A stretch of 64,000 bases of DNA. Origin: CBDFKU01 sp965248975 (GTDB lineage Bacteria; Chloroflexota; Dehalococcoidia; Lucifugimonadales; JAGWBF01). Both the position numbers and the translations under genes were made by a program. Shown here piece by piece: positions 24,975-33,419 of the stretch (its first letter is position 1; every line of letters starts with the position of its first letter). The stretch covers positions 1 to 64,000 of the forward strand of contig CBDFKU010000014.1 in the NCBI GenBank assembly GCA_965248975.1. The letters are read 5' to 3'. Below the pieces are notes generated by a model that was not told where the DNA came from, searched no databases, and saw only the letters and a list, made by a program, of their open reading frames with translations.

Positions 24975-25625
24975 ATGACGGAAAGGACGGGAGACACCGA
25001 TATTGCAAGGATGGCAGACGAAACCGAGCGGCCCGAGGATGTCCTAGCCGACAGGCCCACGGCCTCCAAGGGAGGGCGGTCGAAGAAGGCGGAGGTTCAG
25101 GGGGAAGAAGCGGTAGCCCCGGAGGCAGAAACTATAATGGATCTGGTGGAATCGGTTGAGGCACCCAAGGTGGTAGTCCAGCCGCAGGTGATGGGCGGGT
25201 TGAGCATCCGTGATCTGGAGATGATGCCCAAGATGGATGAGATAAGGAAGCTCGAAGAGATCTCTGTGGGAGGCGCAACCAACATCGAGCCGGAGGTCCT
25301 CGCGGCTATCGCCGGCGTGGCAGCCCAGTCGGTGGACGGGGTGTCCGCTCTAGGCACCACTTCTCTCAGGAGGACCATCCGGGAACGCATGGGCAGTGCC
25401 GAAAGAAGAGGCAGGGGCGTGGACGTGGAGGTGGGCCGGCGCGAGGCCATCCTGGACATCAACTTGAGAGTGGTCTACGGTTTCAGCATTCCCAAGATCG
25501 TAATGGACGTGCGCCACGTGGTGTCCGACCGGCTCCTTAATCTCTGCGGCCTTGAAGCCAAGGAGATCAACGTGAGGGTCTTGGGCATCGAGTTCCCGTC
25601 GAGGATGCCCGGCAGGGTCGAATAA
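24975..25625 (+). CDS. Asp23/Gls24 family envelope stress protein 1 with N-terminal extension
   Basis: The 216-residue product has an acidic, low-complexity N-terminal half (about residues 1-95) followed by an Asp23/Gls24 domain: NIEPEVLAAIAGVAAQSVDGVSALG, VDVEVGRREAILDINLRVVYGFSIP and NVRVLGIEFPSRMPGRVE. In Firmicutes such proteins bind the membrane anchor AmaP at the cytoplasmic face and respond to envelope stress; an AmaP-like gene is in this operon. ATG 24975 has GGAGGGGTGAGAG upstream. The segment DLEMMPKMDEIRKLEEI before the domain is echoed in the next two paralogues. Confidence 0.85.
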   Translation: MTERTGDTDIARMADETERPEDVLADRPTASKGGRSKKAEVQGEEAVAPEAETIMDLVESVEAPKVVVQPQVMGGLSIRDLEMMPKMDEIRKLEEISVGGATNIEPEVLAAIAGVAAQSVDGVSALGTTSLRRTIRERMGSAERRGRGVDVEVGRREAILDINLRVVYGFSIPKIVMDVRHVVSDRLLNLCGLEAKEINVRVLGIEFPSRMPGRVE

Positions 25626-25676
25626 CTAGTCCGGCACACTGTGTCTAGAACAAAGAATATAGAAGGAGCAGATAAA

Positions 25677-26111
25677 ATGACAGACCAGAGGATTACCGAG
25701 CAGGAGATGGCCCCCAGGCTAGCGGAGCTCCAGAAGCTCCAGCAGATCGAAGTAGGGGGCGAGACGCAGATAGAGGATGAGGTCATTGCAGCCGTCGCCG
25801 GGGTAGCCGCCCGGGAGATCGAGGGCGTGTCACAGCTGGGAGGCACCTCTCTCCGTAAGGCCATCGCCGAGAGGGTGGGAGGCCGCGAGGCCAGGGCCCG
25901 GGGCGTGGAGGTTGAGGCGAGCAGCCGAGGGGCCATACTGGACATCGACCTTCAGGTGATCTACGGGTTTAGCATCCCGGAGGTGGTTATCAAGGTCCGC
26001 CAGAATGTCGCCCGCAGGGTCCTGGAGATATGTGGCTTGGTGACCAAGGAGATCAACATTGATGTCATGGCCATCGAGTTCCCCGAACGAATGCCGGGCA
26101 GGGTCGAGTGA
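25677..26111 (+). CDS. Asp23/Gls24 family protein 2
   Basis: The 144-residue paralogue starts with MTDQRITEQEMAPRLAELQKLQQIEVGG, a predicted short helix, and then the Asp23 domain (IEDEVIAAVAGVAAREIEGV, VYGFSIPEVVIKVRQNV-type middle, GIEFP-type end). It lacks the long extension of copy 1. ATG 25677 has AGAAGGAGCA upstream. It is clearly a tandem duplicate of the gene at 26153. Confidence 0.87.
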   Translation: MTDQRITEQEMAPRLAELQKLQQIEVGGETQIEDEVIAAVAGVAAREIEGVSQLGGTSLRKAIAERVGGREARARGVEVEASSRGAILDIDLQVIYGFSIPEVVIKVRQNVARRVLEICGLVTKEINIDVMAIEFPERMPGRVE

Positions 26112-26152
26112 ACGACTCAAAGTCGAAGAACGGGACCCATAGAGGAGACACT

Positions 26153-26587
26153 ATGACTGAACAGAAGATCAGCGAGCAGGAGATGGCCCCGCGGCTGGCG
26201 GAGTTGCAGCAGCTCCAGCAGATCGAGATAGGGGGCCAGACGCAGATAGAGGACGAGGTTATCGCCGCCATCGCGGGGGTGGCCGCCCAGGAGATCGAGG
26301 GCGTGGCCTCCCTCGGCGGTAGCACCATACACGGCGCCATCGCCGACCGAGTGACGGGCCGTGATGCCAGGGCCCGGGGCGTGGCGGTTGAAGCGGGCCG
26401 GCTGGAAGCCATCCTGGACATCGACGTTCGGGTGGTCTACGGCTTCAGCATTCCCGAGACGGTGATCAAGGTGCGTCAGAATGTGGCCAGCAGGCTTCTG
26501 GAGCTATGCGGGTTGGTGACCAAGGAGATCAACGTCAACGTGACCGGCATCGAGTTCCCCAAAAGGATGCCTGGCCGGGTGGAGTAG
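26153..26587 (+). CDS. Asp23/Gls24 family protein 3
   Basis: This 144-residue copy is of identical length to copy 2 and mostly identical in sequence (EQEMAPRLAELQQLQQIEIGG, IEDEVIAAIAGVAAQEIEGV, YGFSIPETVIKVRQNVASR). ATG 26153 follows AGAGGAGACA. Three Asp23 copies in a row suggest that mixed filaments or dose matter. It is followed by a strong hairpin and then amaP. Confidence 0.87.
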   Translation: MTEQKISEQEMAPRLAELQQLQQIEIGGQTQIEDEVIAAIAGVAAQEIEGVASLGGSTIHGAIADRVTGRDARARGVAVEAGRLEAILDIDVRVVYGFSIPETVIKVRQNVASRLLELCGLVTKEINVNVTGIEFPKRMPGRVE

Positions 26588-26654
26588 GCTCCAACGCCGG
26601 CAAACCCACGGCTGATATCGATCAGCCTACGCAGCGCACCAAACTAGGAAACCC

Positions 26655-26695
26655 GTGACAACTTGCACGCCCTGCTTGAGCAGGGCGTGCGTCAC
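26655..26695. repeat. Strong hairpin between the third Asp23 gene and amaP
   Basis: GCACGCCCTGCT (26665-26676) and AGCAGGGCGTGC (26679-26690) form a perfect 12-bp stem with a two-base gap, extended by GTGAC (26655-26659) and GTCAC (26691-26695) across a short internal loop. There is no T-run after it. It may limit read-through from the abundant Asp23 genes into amaP or protect the upstream mRNA end. Confidence 0.7.
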
Positions 26696-26712
26696 AGGGC
26701 CGACGGAGAGAG

Positions 26713-27342
26713 ATGGATCTCTGGAATCGCCTGGCCGTCGCGTCAGTGGCTACATTCCTGCTGGCGGCGGCGGTGATCACACTGCTGGCGGCCACCGAGG
26801 CCACGAACCCCGACTTCCTCCCGGGAGGATCGGGGGAGGAGTCGTGGTTTTACGGCCAACTCAACGGGCTCGCCGAGTTCGAAGGGCGGGACAAGGGTAT
26901 CACCATCGCGGTGTCCCTTGTCGTAGGCATGGCCATGCTGGTCCTGGCTATCGTTGAGCTTTCTCTGTTGATGCGGCGGGACCTGTTGCTGCCCGTGAGT
27001 TCGGCGGCCGAGGGCTCCCTGAACATAGAAGCCAGCAGCGTGCGCCTCCTGGCAGAACGGACCGGCGGCCTCAATACCTACGTTAACTCGCTGCGCTGCG
27101 CCCTGACCCTGAGGGGGAGAAGGACCGGCACCGGAGGCCCCGCCAGCATCATCATCAGGTGCTATCCCCGGCTTGTCCTGGGCAGCAACGTACAGGAGGT
27201 CAGGGACGACCTCCAGACCCGGATCAAGGCTAAGGTTGAGCAGCTCACCGGCCTCACGGTGATGCAGGTGAACGTGTCCAGGGTCAGGTTCGACCGTGGC
27301 GATGATACCCGGGTGTGGGCCCTCAGGGAGACCGATGAGTAA
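26713..27342 (+). CDS. AmaP-like alkaline shock response membrane anchor
   Basis: The 209-residue protein has two N-terminal membrane helices (VASVATFLLAAAVITLLAAT and GITIAVSLVVGMAMLVLAIV) and a soluble Asp23-related C-terminal domain (SLNIEASSVRLLAERTGGLN, then VQEVRDDLQTRIKAKVEQLTG). This is the AmaP layout; AmaP tethers Asp23-type proteins to the membrane. The large loop between the helices is longer than I would expect. It overlaps the DUF2273 gene by eight bases. Confidence 0.8.
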   Translation: MDLWNRLAVASVATFLLAAAVITLLAATEATNPDFLPGGSGEESWFYGQLNGLAEFEGRDKGITIAVSLVVGMAMLVLAIVELSLLMRRDLLLPVSSAAEGSLNIEASSVRLLAERTGGLNTYVNSLRCALTLRGRRTGTGGPASIIIRCYPRLVLGSNVQEVRDDLQTRIKAKVEQLTGLTVMQVNVSRVRFDRGDDTRVWALRETDE

Positions 27343-27535
27343 CCCCCCGCTCATAGGAACGATAATCGGTCTGGTAATCGGGGTGGTCCTGGTGTCCGTG
27401 GGGGTGTGGCAGGCCGCCGTGGTGGGCGTGATCGCCCTGGCTGGCTGGATGGTAGGCAAGTATGTCGCCGGGGAGATCCCCATCATCGACGCCCTGTTGG
27501 AGCGCTTCATCTCCAGCAGGCGAGACGATCGCTAG
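27335..27535 (+). CDS. DUF2273 small membrane protein
   Basis: The 66-residue product is two hydrophobic helices (IGTIIGLVIGVVLVSVGVWQ and AAVVGVIALAGWMVGKYVAG) ending in a basic tail SSRRDDR, typical of the DUF2273 proteins found beside amaP and asp23 in Gram-positive bacteria. ATG 27335 is inside the end of amaP, so it is translationally coupled. Function beyond this partnership is not known. Confidence 0.78.
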   Translation: MSNPPLIGTIIGLVIGVVLVSVGVWQAAVVGVIALAGWMVGKYVAGEIPIIDALLERFISSRRDDR

Positions 27536-27653
27536 CCGGCTCGTTTCGCCCCGGCGACTTCTCATCCCGGTTCTGGCACTCGATCTACCGACATCCCTAG
27601 GCGGAAGCCCTGCGTGCTATAATCAGAGAAGACTAGACGTCGGGGGTGATGCC

Positions 27654-27836
27654 GTGGTCCTGTTGGGGGCAGTACTGGTCGCCATGGGAGTGGCCGCCCT
27701 CATCGGCGTCAGTCTGTGGCCAGCGATCCTTATAGCGATCGGCGGCCTTTCCATCCTCTCCACCGTACCCGGTCTGGCCCGCAAACATCTGCCAGTCGGG
27801 CCCAACAAAGCAGTACGGGTAGACCTTCTTGCTTGA
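27654..27836 (+). CDS. Small LiaI/LiaF-like transmembrane protein
   Basis: The 60-residue product has two close membrane helices (VVLLGAVLVAMGVAALIGV and LWPAILIAIGGLSILSTV); LWPAILIxIG is the pattern of the LiaI/LiaF-type transmembrane region. GTG 27654 has GGGGGTGA upstream. A TATAAT at 27618-27623 could serve as its -10 box, though no clear -35 is seen. It may belong to the envelope-stress group upstream. Confidence 0.45.
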   Translation: MVLLGAVLVAMGVAALIGVSLWPAILIAIGGLSILSTVPGLARKHLPVGPNKAVRVDLLA

Positions 27837-27848
27837 GCGAGAAAAGGC

Positions 27849-28274
27849 ATGAGTGAGAAAAAGCGTCTGCCAGTGATACCATCGCGGTTCAAGCTCCTGA
27901 ACGAGGACGGGACCGAGGGCGTACTGTTGGGAATGCGCTGCCGGGCCTGCGGCGATCACTTCTTCGGCAGCGTGGTTTTTTGCCGGCGGTGCTCTTCCAC
28001 CGATCTGGAGCCCGTGGAGCTGAGCAAGCATGGCACCCTCTACAGCTACACGATCGTGCGGGTGCCGCCCGCGGGCTGGCCGGGCGACGTGCCCTATGCC
28101 CTGGGACAGGTGGAGCTTCCCGAGGGTCCCCACGTCCTCTCGGAGGTGGTGGATTGCCCTTTCGAGCGACTCAGCGTGGGGATGGCCCTGGAGCTGGCCC
28201 CACAGGTAGGCGGGGAAGACGCCGACGGCAACGAAGTGGTGGTGTACAAGTGGCGACCGGCGAAACAGAGCTAG
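27849..28274 (+). CDS. Zn-ribbon OB-fold protein (DUF35), thiolase partner
   Basis: The 141-residue protein has a rubredoxin-like zinc ribbon MRCRACGDHFFGSVVFCRRC around residues 29-48 and an OB-fold after it (GTLYSYTIVRVPPAGW, YALGQVELPEG). DUF35 proteins form complexes with thiolase-like enzymes and help bring acyl-CoA to them. The thiolase gene starts immediately after its stop, supporting a two-subunit enzyme. Confidence 0.85.
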   Translation: MSEKKRLPVIPSRFKLLNEDGTEGVLLGMRCRACGDHFFGSVVFCRRCSSTDLEPVELSKHGTLYSYTIVRVPPAGWPGDVPYALGQVELPEGPHVLSEVVDCPFERLSVGMALELAPQVGGEDADGNEVVVYKWRPAKQS

Positions 28275-29432
28275 GTGGAAGAGATGGCCGATGTACCTCA
28301 GAGAAGCGTTGTAGTTCTTGGAGTGGGGCTGCATCCCTTTGGCAGGTTTCCCGAGAAGGACCTTCCCCAACTCGCGCGAGAGGCCGTTGTGCAGGCCCTG
28401 GGCGACGCCGGGGTGCGCTGGACCGACATCCAGATCGCCTATTTCGGCCACGTCTACTACCAGGGGATGTCCCTGGGTGAGGTGGCCCTGCGCGAGCTGG
28501 GGCTGACCGGCGTCCCCATCGTCAACGTAGAGAACGCCTGCTCCAGTGGCTCGACGGCGTTCTGGCAGGCCTACTGGGGCATAAGCACCGGCCTCTACGA
28601 CATCGCCCTGGCTTTCGGGGCAGAAAAGGTACCACGGGGACCGGTAACGGTCACCGCGGAGGACAGCCCGGACCGGCTCCTGGGGACCGACCACATGATG
28701 GCGGGCTATGCCTTGCGCGCGAGGCGGTACATGGAGGAGCATGGGGCGCCCATAGAGGCCATCGCCCAGGTATCGGTGAAGGCCCACGACAATGCCGCCC
28801 TCAACCCCAACGCCCAGTACAACAAGACCTTCACCCTGGCTGATGTACTGGAGTCGCGGCCGATAGCCGATCCTCTGACCCTGTACCAGTGCTGTCCCAC
28901 CAGCGAGGGAGCTTCCGCGGCCGTGCTGTGCGCCGAGGACGTCCTGAAACAGTACGCCCCCGAAAGCTCCCGCCACATCCGGGTGGCGGCCGCGGCCCTC
29001 GCATCCGGAAGCTATACTGTCAAGGGGGCCGACCATCCCGCCCTCAACCCCAGCCGGGGTGAGGCTGCCCAGAAGGCCTACGAGATGGCCTCGCTGGGCC
29101 CCGAGGACGTGGATATCGTCCAGGTGCACGACGCCGCCACCATTGGTGAGGTACAGCAGCTCGAAGCGCTGGGCATTGTCCCCCAGGGAGAGGGTTGGGT
29201 GGCTACCCTGAACGGCCGGACTGAGATCGCCGGGGACATCCCCACCAATACCGATGGCGGCCTCCTGGCGATGGGACATCCCTTCGGCGCGTCGGGCATC
29301 CGCATGATTCACGAAATCGTGACCCAGCTACGGGGCGAGGCCGGGCCGCGCCAGGTCCGAGATCCCAAGGTGGGGCTGGCTCATTGCTCCGGCGCGGGAG
29401 ACGTCACCACCATCCACATCCTGACCAGGTAA
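28275..29432 (+). CDS. Thiolase-family protein (acyl-CoA C-acyltransferase or lipid-transfer type)
   Basis: The 385-residue protein has thiolase folds with the nucleophile Cys in VENACSSGSTAFWQAY, VDIVQVHDAATIGEVQQLEALG, and the C-terminal TDGGLLAMGHPFGASGIRMIHE and GLAHCSGAGDVTTIH. The His of GHPxGASG is present. This subgroup (with DUF35) degrades or elongates unusual acyl-CoAs. I keep GTG 28275 directly after the DUF35 stop; ATG 28284 is an alternative. The pair could act in aromatic or steroid side-chain degradation, but the substrate is unknown. Confidence 0.82.
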   Translation: MEEMADVPQRSVVVLGVGLHPFGRFPEKDLPQLAREAVVQALGDAGVRWTDIQIAYFGHVYYQGMSLGEVALRELGLTGVPIVNVENACSSGSTAFWQAYWGISTGLYDIALAFGAEKVPRGPVTVTAEDSPDRLLGTDHMMAGYALRARRYMEEHGAPIEAIAQVSVKAHDNAALNPNAQYNKTFTLADVLESRPIADPLTLYQCCPTSEGASAAVLCAEDVLKQYAPESSRHIRVAAAALASGSYTVKGADHPALNPSRGEAAQKAYEMASLGPEDVDIVQVHDAATIGEVQQLEALGIVPQGEGWVATLNGRTEIAGDIPTNTDGGLLAMGHPFGASGIRMIHEIVTQLRGEAGPRQVRDPKVGLAHCSGAGDVTTIHILTR

Positions 29433-29506
29433 CGGGTCCACAGCTTTTGGCGTGTGCCGGTGACACAGGCCGGCTCGTACCCTGAATACGATGGGAGGGT
29501 AGCCCC

Positions 29507-31057
29507 ATGGCTATTCGACTACCGACAGTGGATGACCTCCATGAGGCGGCGGCTGCCAACCACCTCAAGCTCACCGACGAGGAGCTTGAGGCTTTCCAGG
29601 CGATACTGCCCGGCCTGTTCGGTGCTTATGAGGCGCTGGAGCGCATGCCCGACCCCCACTTCCCCATCAAGTATCGCGACCGCGACCCGGGATACAGGCC
29701 CTCCAGGGAGGAAGATCCGTTCAACGCCATAGTCCGTCGTTGTACCGTGAAGGGAGCACCTTCTGGGAAGCTGGCCGGGAAGCGGGTAGGCCTGAAGAAC
29801 AACGTCTGCATTGCCGGCATGCCGATGATGTGCGGCTCCATGGTCATGAATGGCTACGTCCCCGAAATGGACGCCACCATCGTCGAACGGCTCCTGGACG
29901 AGGGGGCCGAGATCGTGGCCACCCTCAATCTAGACAACCTGGCGTGGTCCGGCGCGGGAGACACCAGCGCTCACGGGCCGATCCTCAACCCCCACAACCT
30001 GGAGCATCTGGCGGGCGGCTCCTCGGGCGGCTCAGCCGCGGCCCTGTACTACGACGACATAGATATCACCATCGGGGCAGACCAGGGAGGCTCCATCCGC
30101 ATCCCATCGTCCTGGTGCGGCGTCGTGGGCCTGAAGCCCACCCACTCTCTGGTGCCCTACACTAACATCGCCGGAATGGACGCCACCATCGACCACGCTG
30201 GCCCCATGGCCCGGACGGTAGCCGACGCCGCCCTTGCCCTGGAGGTCATCGCCGGCAAGGACCCCACGGACCCCAGGCAGTACGACGTCCCGGTGCAGCC
30301 GTACACCGAGGTGATGAAGCAGGGCATAGGCGGAGTCCGCATAGGCATTGTGGAAGAAGGCTTCGGCTGGCCCGGATCGGAGCCCGACGTGGAGACCGCT
30401 GTGAACAAGGCCCTGAGCCTGCTGGGGGAGATGGGCGCCGATGTGGCCCGGGTCTCGGTGCCGGCCCACAGGGATGCCTCGGCCGTGGCTTGGGGTGTTG
30501 GCGTCGAGGGTGCCTCGGCCGTGGCTTGGGGTGTTGGCGTCGAGGGTGCCACCGCCTATTTCCGCTCCAACGGCATGGGGCATCACTGGCAGGGTCTCTA
30601 CAACCCCGGCATGGTAGAGTCGATGGGCAAGTCCCTACGGGCGCAGGGGAACGACCTGCCGCCCACGATAAAGCTCGTCCTCCTCATCGGCACGTACGTT
30701 AGCGAGCGGTACCACGGACGGATGTACGCCAGGGCCCAGAACCTGCGCCAGGGCCTCCGGGCCGCCTACGACCGGGCGCTGGAGCAGGTGGACGTACTGG
30801 CAATGCCCACAACACCCGTCAAGGCCCACAGGTATGAGCCGGACAGCGGCGTCGAGGCTTTGCTCTCCCATGGCTGGAACATGTTCCAGAACACCGCGAC
30901 CTTCGACGTGACTGGCCATCCGGCGCTCAACGTTCCCTGCGGCAAGTCCGACGGGCTACCCATCGGGCTGATGCTGGTGGGCAAACACTTCGACGACGGG
31001 ACCCTCTTTCGGGTGGCCCACGCCTTCGAGCAGCAGGCTGACTGGGAGACCCTCTAG
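29507..31057 (+). CDS. Amidase signature enzyme with an internal duplication
   Basis: The 516-residue protein has the amidase signature: GLKNNVCIAGMPMMCGS with the catalytic Lys, GGSSGGSAAALYY with the cis-Ser, and ITIGADQGGSIRIPSSWCGV with the nucleophile Ser. Around residues 324-347 the twelve residues ASAVAWGVGVEG occur twice in tandem, from a 36-bp DNA duplication. The insertion is in frame and just before the C-terminal part, so activity is plausible but not certain. The closest known enzymes hydrolyse amides of small acids; substrate unknown. Confidence 0.88.
   Translation: MAIRLPTVDDLHEAAAANHLKLTDEELEAFQAILPGLFGAYEALERMPDPHFPIKYRDRDPGYRPSREEDPFNAIVRRCTVKGAPSGKLAGKRVGLKNNVCIAGMPMMCGSMVMNGYVPEMDATIVERLLDEGAEIVATLNLDNLAWSGAGDTSAHGPILNPHNLEHLAGGSSGGSAAALYYDDIDITIGADQGGSIRIPSSWCGVVGLKPTHSLVPYTNIAGMDATIDHAGPMARTVADAALALEVIAGKDPTDPRQYDVPVQPYTEVMKQGIGGVRIGIVEEGFGWPGSEPDVETAVNKALSLLGEMGADVARVSVPAHRDASAVAWGVGVEGASAVAWGVGVEGATAYFRSNGMGHHWQGLYNPGMVESMGKSLRAQGNDLPPTIKLVLLIGTYVSERYHGRMYARAQNLRQGLRAAYDRALEQVDVLAMPTTPVKAHRYEPDSGVEALLSHGWNMFQNTATFDVTGHPALNVPCGKSDGLPIGLMLVGKHFDDGTLFRVAHAFEQQADWETL
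30475..30546. repeat. Two perfect 36-bp tandem repeats inside the amidase gene
   Basis: The 36-base unit beginning TGCCTCGGCCGTGGCTTGGG occurs at 30475-30510 and again at 30511-30546 without a mismatch. As 36 is a multiple of three, twelve residues are duplicated without breaking the frame. The perfect identity implies a very recent slippage event. Confidence 0.95.
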
Positions 31058-31103
31058 CCGTTCGGCTGTCCGCCGGCGGAGGTCACAATAAGGAAGAGAC
31101 ACG

Positions 31104-31523
31104 ATGTCCGAGCAGAACAAGACATTGACGCAACGGTTCTACGAGGAAGTGTTCAACAAGGGCAACCTGGACGTTATCGACGAGCTGTGCGCTCCGAACC
31201 TCGTCGTTCAGACCCCCTTCCCCGGAATGGACTCCAGCCGGGAAGGGCTCAAGCAGATGTTCGGCATGTTCCGGCAGGCTTTCCCGGATATGCGGGTGAC
31301 CGTGGACGAGATGGTAGGCGAGGGAGACACGGTGGTAACGCGGCTCACCATGACCGGCACCCACACCGGCGACATGATGGGGATTCCGCCCACCGGCAGG
31401 CAGTTCAAGACCAGGGGCATGGACATGGTCCATATTGTCAACGGCAAAGCCACCGAGGTCTGGCACTTCGAAGAGGAGATGGCCTTCTGGCAGCAGCTGG
31501 GCATCGCGCCGCCCATGGAGTAG
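31104..31523 (+). CDS. SnoaL-like polyketide cyclase/ester cyclase-fold protein
   Basis: The 139-residue protein is a single cone-shaped alpha+beta domain of the SnoaL group: LTQRFYEEVFNKGNLDVIDE at the start, FRQAFPDMRVTVDEMV, RLTMTGTHTGDMMGIPPTGR and KATEVWHFEEEMAFWQQLG at the end. Such proteins are common stand-alone enzymes of unknown substrate. ATG 31104 is preceded by AAGGAAGAG. Confidence 0.82.
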   Translation: MSEQNKTLTQRFYEEVFNKGNLDVIDELCAPNLVVQTPFPGMDSSREGLKQMFGMFRQAFPDMRVTVDEMVGEGDTVVTRLTMTGTHTGDMMGIPPTGRQFKTRGMDMVHIVNGKATEVWHFEEEMAFWQQLGIAPPME

Positions 31524-31588
31524 GGCCGCCAGCAGCGCCGGCTAGTCACGACACTCGGTAGAAGGCCCCTTGCTGTAATATGATCGCT

Positions 31589-31643
31589 CATGGTGAGCCT
31601 GTCGAACCATGGGCCTCGGCCCTTCGGCAACCTCAGGGCCGAG
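31589..31643. repeat. Palindromic intergenic repeat with TGAGCCTGTCGAA motif
   Basis: CATGGT (31589-31594) pairs with ACCATG (31606-31611) around GAGCCTGTCGA, and CTCGGCCC (31615-31622) pairs with GGGCCGAG (31636-31643). The first hairpin shares its core with 9508-9526. It lies between two convergent genes and could also act as a bidirectional transcription barrier. Confidence 0.65.
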
Positions 31644-31680
31644 CGGCGACCGCGGTCCCGCCGCCGCAGCGTCTCGGAAA

Positions 31681-32349
31681 TCACAGGGAGAACAGACTGT
31701 CCAGCCACTCCGTCAGTGCCGAGGTAGCCTCCTCCCACACGTCCGATTTTGGGCGACCGGCGGACTTGGGCGTGCCGAAGCCATGGTCCGCTCCCTCCAG
31801 CAGATGCAGCCGAGACCCCTCGACCTTCGATGAGGCCGCCTGGAGCTCTTCAGGGGTGCCGAAGGCGTCCCGGGTCCCGGAGCAGAACAGGGTGGGTACG
31901 CCGATCTTAGGAAGGTGCTTGTCCCGGGCCTGGTCCTCCCGTCCGGGGGGATGGAGCGGGTAGGCGAACAAGACCAGGCCGTCCACCACGGCGCCCTTGG
32001 CCACGACGTTGGAAGCTATACGGCCGCCCATGGACCTCCCGCCGACTATCATCCGGCCGTTGGGGAGCCCCACGGCGTCCATGACCGCCCGCCAGGTGTC
32101 CTCCAGCAACTGTGGTGGGTCCGGCCTGCGTCGGCCCGCCTCCATGTAGGGAAACTGAAACCGTACGGCGGCGATCCCCCGCTCTGCCAGCCGACGATTA
32201 AGGTGCCTTCCGAAGGGGTCGTGGACGTTGGAGCCGGCGCCTGGAGCATAGGCAAAGACCATGCACGGCCCTTCACCCGCGGGCGTGCTGCGCACAGCCG
32301 TGACGCTGTCACCGCCGGGCAGCGTCACCCGGAAGCTCTCTTCGCTCAT
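31681..32349 (-). CDS. Alpha/beta hydrolase (dienelactone hydrolase/KANL3-Tex30 type)
   Basis: The 222-residue protein has the nucleophile elbow GGRSMGGRIAS at about residue 105, an acid residue in FCSGTRDAFGTPEELQ and a late His in LLEGADHGFGTPKS, giving a Ser-Asp-His triad. CMVFAYAPGAGSNVHDPFG forms the oxyanion loop. The length and layout fit the small alpha/beta hydrolases annotated as KANL3/Tex30-like. Substrate unknown. It is convergent with the SnoaL gene. Confidence 0.82.
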   Translation of the reverse strand: MSEESFRVTLPGGDSVTAVRSTPAGEGPCMVFAYAPGAGSNVHDPFGRHLNRRLAERGIAAVRFQFPYMEAGRRRPDPPQLLEDTWRAVMDAVGLPNGRMIVGGRSMGGRIASNVVAKGAVVDGLVLFAYPLHPPGREDQARDKHLPKIGVPTLFCSGTRDAFGTPEELQAASSKVEGSRLHLLEGADHGFGTPKSAGRPKSDVWEEATSALTEWLDSLFSL

Positions 32350-32389
32350 GCCTTGTGGCTCACGGAAGCCCGGGCCGGCAAGATCCCGG

Positions 32390-33328
32390 CTAGAATATGG
32401 CCAGAGGGTTGGCCGGGGCGCCCGTGCCGTTCTGGATCCTCAGGGCGGCCACCACGAACATGAACTCCCAGCGGTTGAGCTTGCGGCACATATCGGCTAC
32501 ATCGTCCATGTTCCCGGCGTCCAGGTCGTACAGTCCCATGGCCACCGACCCGATGCAGGGTATGAAGTATTCCAACCTGGGGTCGTACCCACAGGGCTCC
32601 ACGTTGAGGTTGGTGTCGGAGGCGATCATACCAATGCGCCGCTCTTGCAGCCAGGGATAGACCGCGGCGTGGATCCCGGGGAAACCCGGCGGGCTGATGG
32701 GTCCCACCTTTTCGCGCCTTCTGTACCAACCCATGTTAATCAGCAGGGCGTCACCCTCACCCACTCGGACTCCCTGGGCCGCCTCGGCCGCCTCCAGGTC
32801 CTCGGGGAAGATGGGCTCTCCCTCGTCCAACCACTCCTTCCCCTTCAAGGGAGGGATGTCCAGCAGCACCCCCCGGGTCACCACGCCGTCCTTTACGTTC
32901 TGAATGCCCCCCGCCATAGCCCCGTCCATGGCGGTTACCAGGGACGCCGCCTTCCCGTTGTACATCTTCCCGTCCCAGAAGTAGTGGTTGGGAGAGTCCA
33001 GGTGCGTTATGGTGTGCCCGTGGATGGGCATGGCGATGAAGTCGCCGGCGTGGCCTAGGCCCTTGCTGGGCGCCGCCTCTCCGGTGCTGGTCATGAAGTG
33101 CAGAAACTGGATGGGCGCGTCGGAAGCGTTCTCGTGCAGCAGTGGCCTCGAGCAGCTTACCGTAATCCCCTCTGTGACGAGCTTGGCGGCCTGAACCTTC
33201 TTCTCCGGAGTGATCATGTTGAGGGTCCCCAGGTCGTCGTCGGGACCCCACCGTCCCCAGTTGTTTAGAGAGGTCATATAGCCTTCCACTTCCTCTTCGC
33301 TGGGAATTCGTCGTGTTGAAGTTGCCAT
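32390..33328 (-). CDS. Cyclase-family (kynurenine formamidase-like) metal hydrolase
   Basis: The 312-residue protein has the metal-binding signature HGHTITHLDSPNHYFWDGKMYNG near residue 105 and KGEWLDEGEPIFPEDLEAAE-type later segments of the cyclase superfamily (PF04199), whose members hydrolyse formylkynurenine or isatin. I start at ATG 33328, which has GGTGAGGTGA upstream; the longer frame to 33349 reads through that site. The last residues overlap no other gene. Substrate unknown. Confidence 0.82.
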   Translation of the reverse strand: MATSTRRIPSEEEVEGYMTSLNNWGRWGPDDDLGTLNMITPEKKVQAAKLVTEGITVSCSRPLLHENASDAPIQFLHFMTSTGEAAPSKGLGHAGDFIAMPIHGHTITHLDSPNHYFWDGKMYNGKAASLVTAMDGAMAGGIQNVKDGVVTRGVLLDIPPLKGKEWLDEGEPIFPEDLEAAEAAQGVRVGEGDALLINMGWYRRREKVGPISPPGFPGIHAAVYPWLQERRIGMIASDTNLNVEPCGYDPRLEYFIPCIGSVAMGLYDLDAGNMDDVADMCRKLNRWEFMFVVAALRIQNGTGAPANPLAIF

Positions 33329-33419
33329 GGTCACCTCACCTATACTCAAAACTCTAGATTATCTGCCCCACAATAATACCACCAAGCTGCGGTTTTCGGG
33401 CGATGTAGAGGGACGGAAG

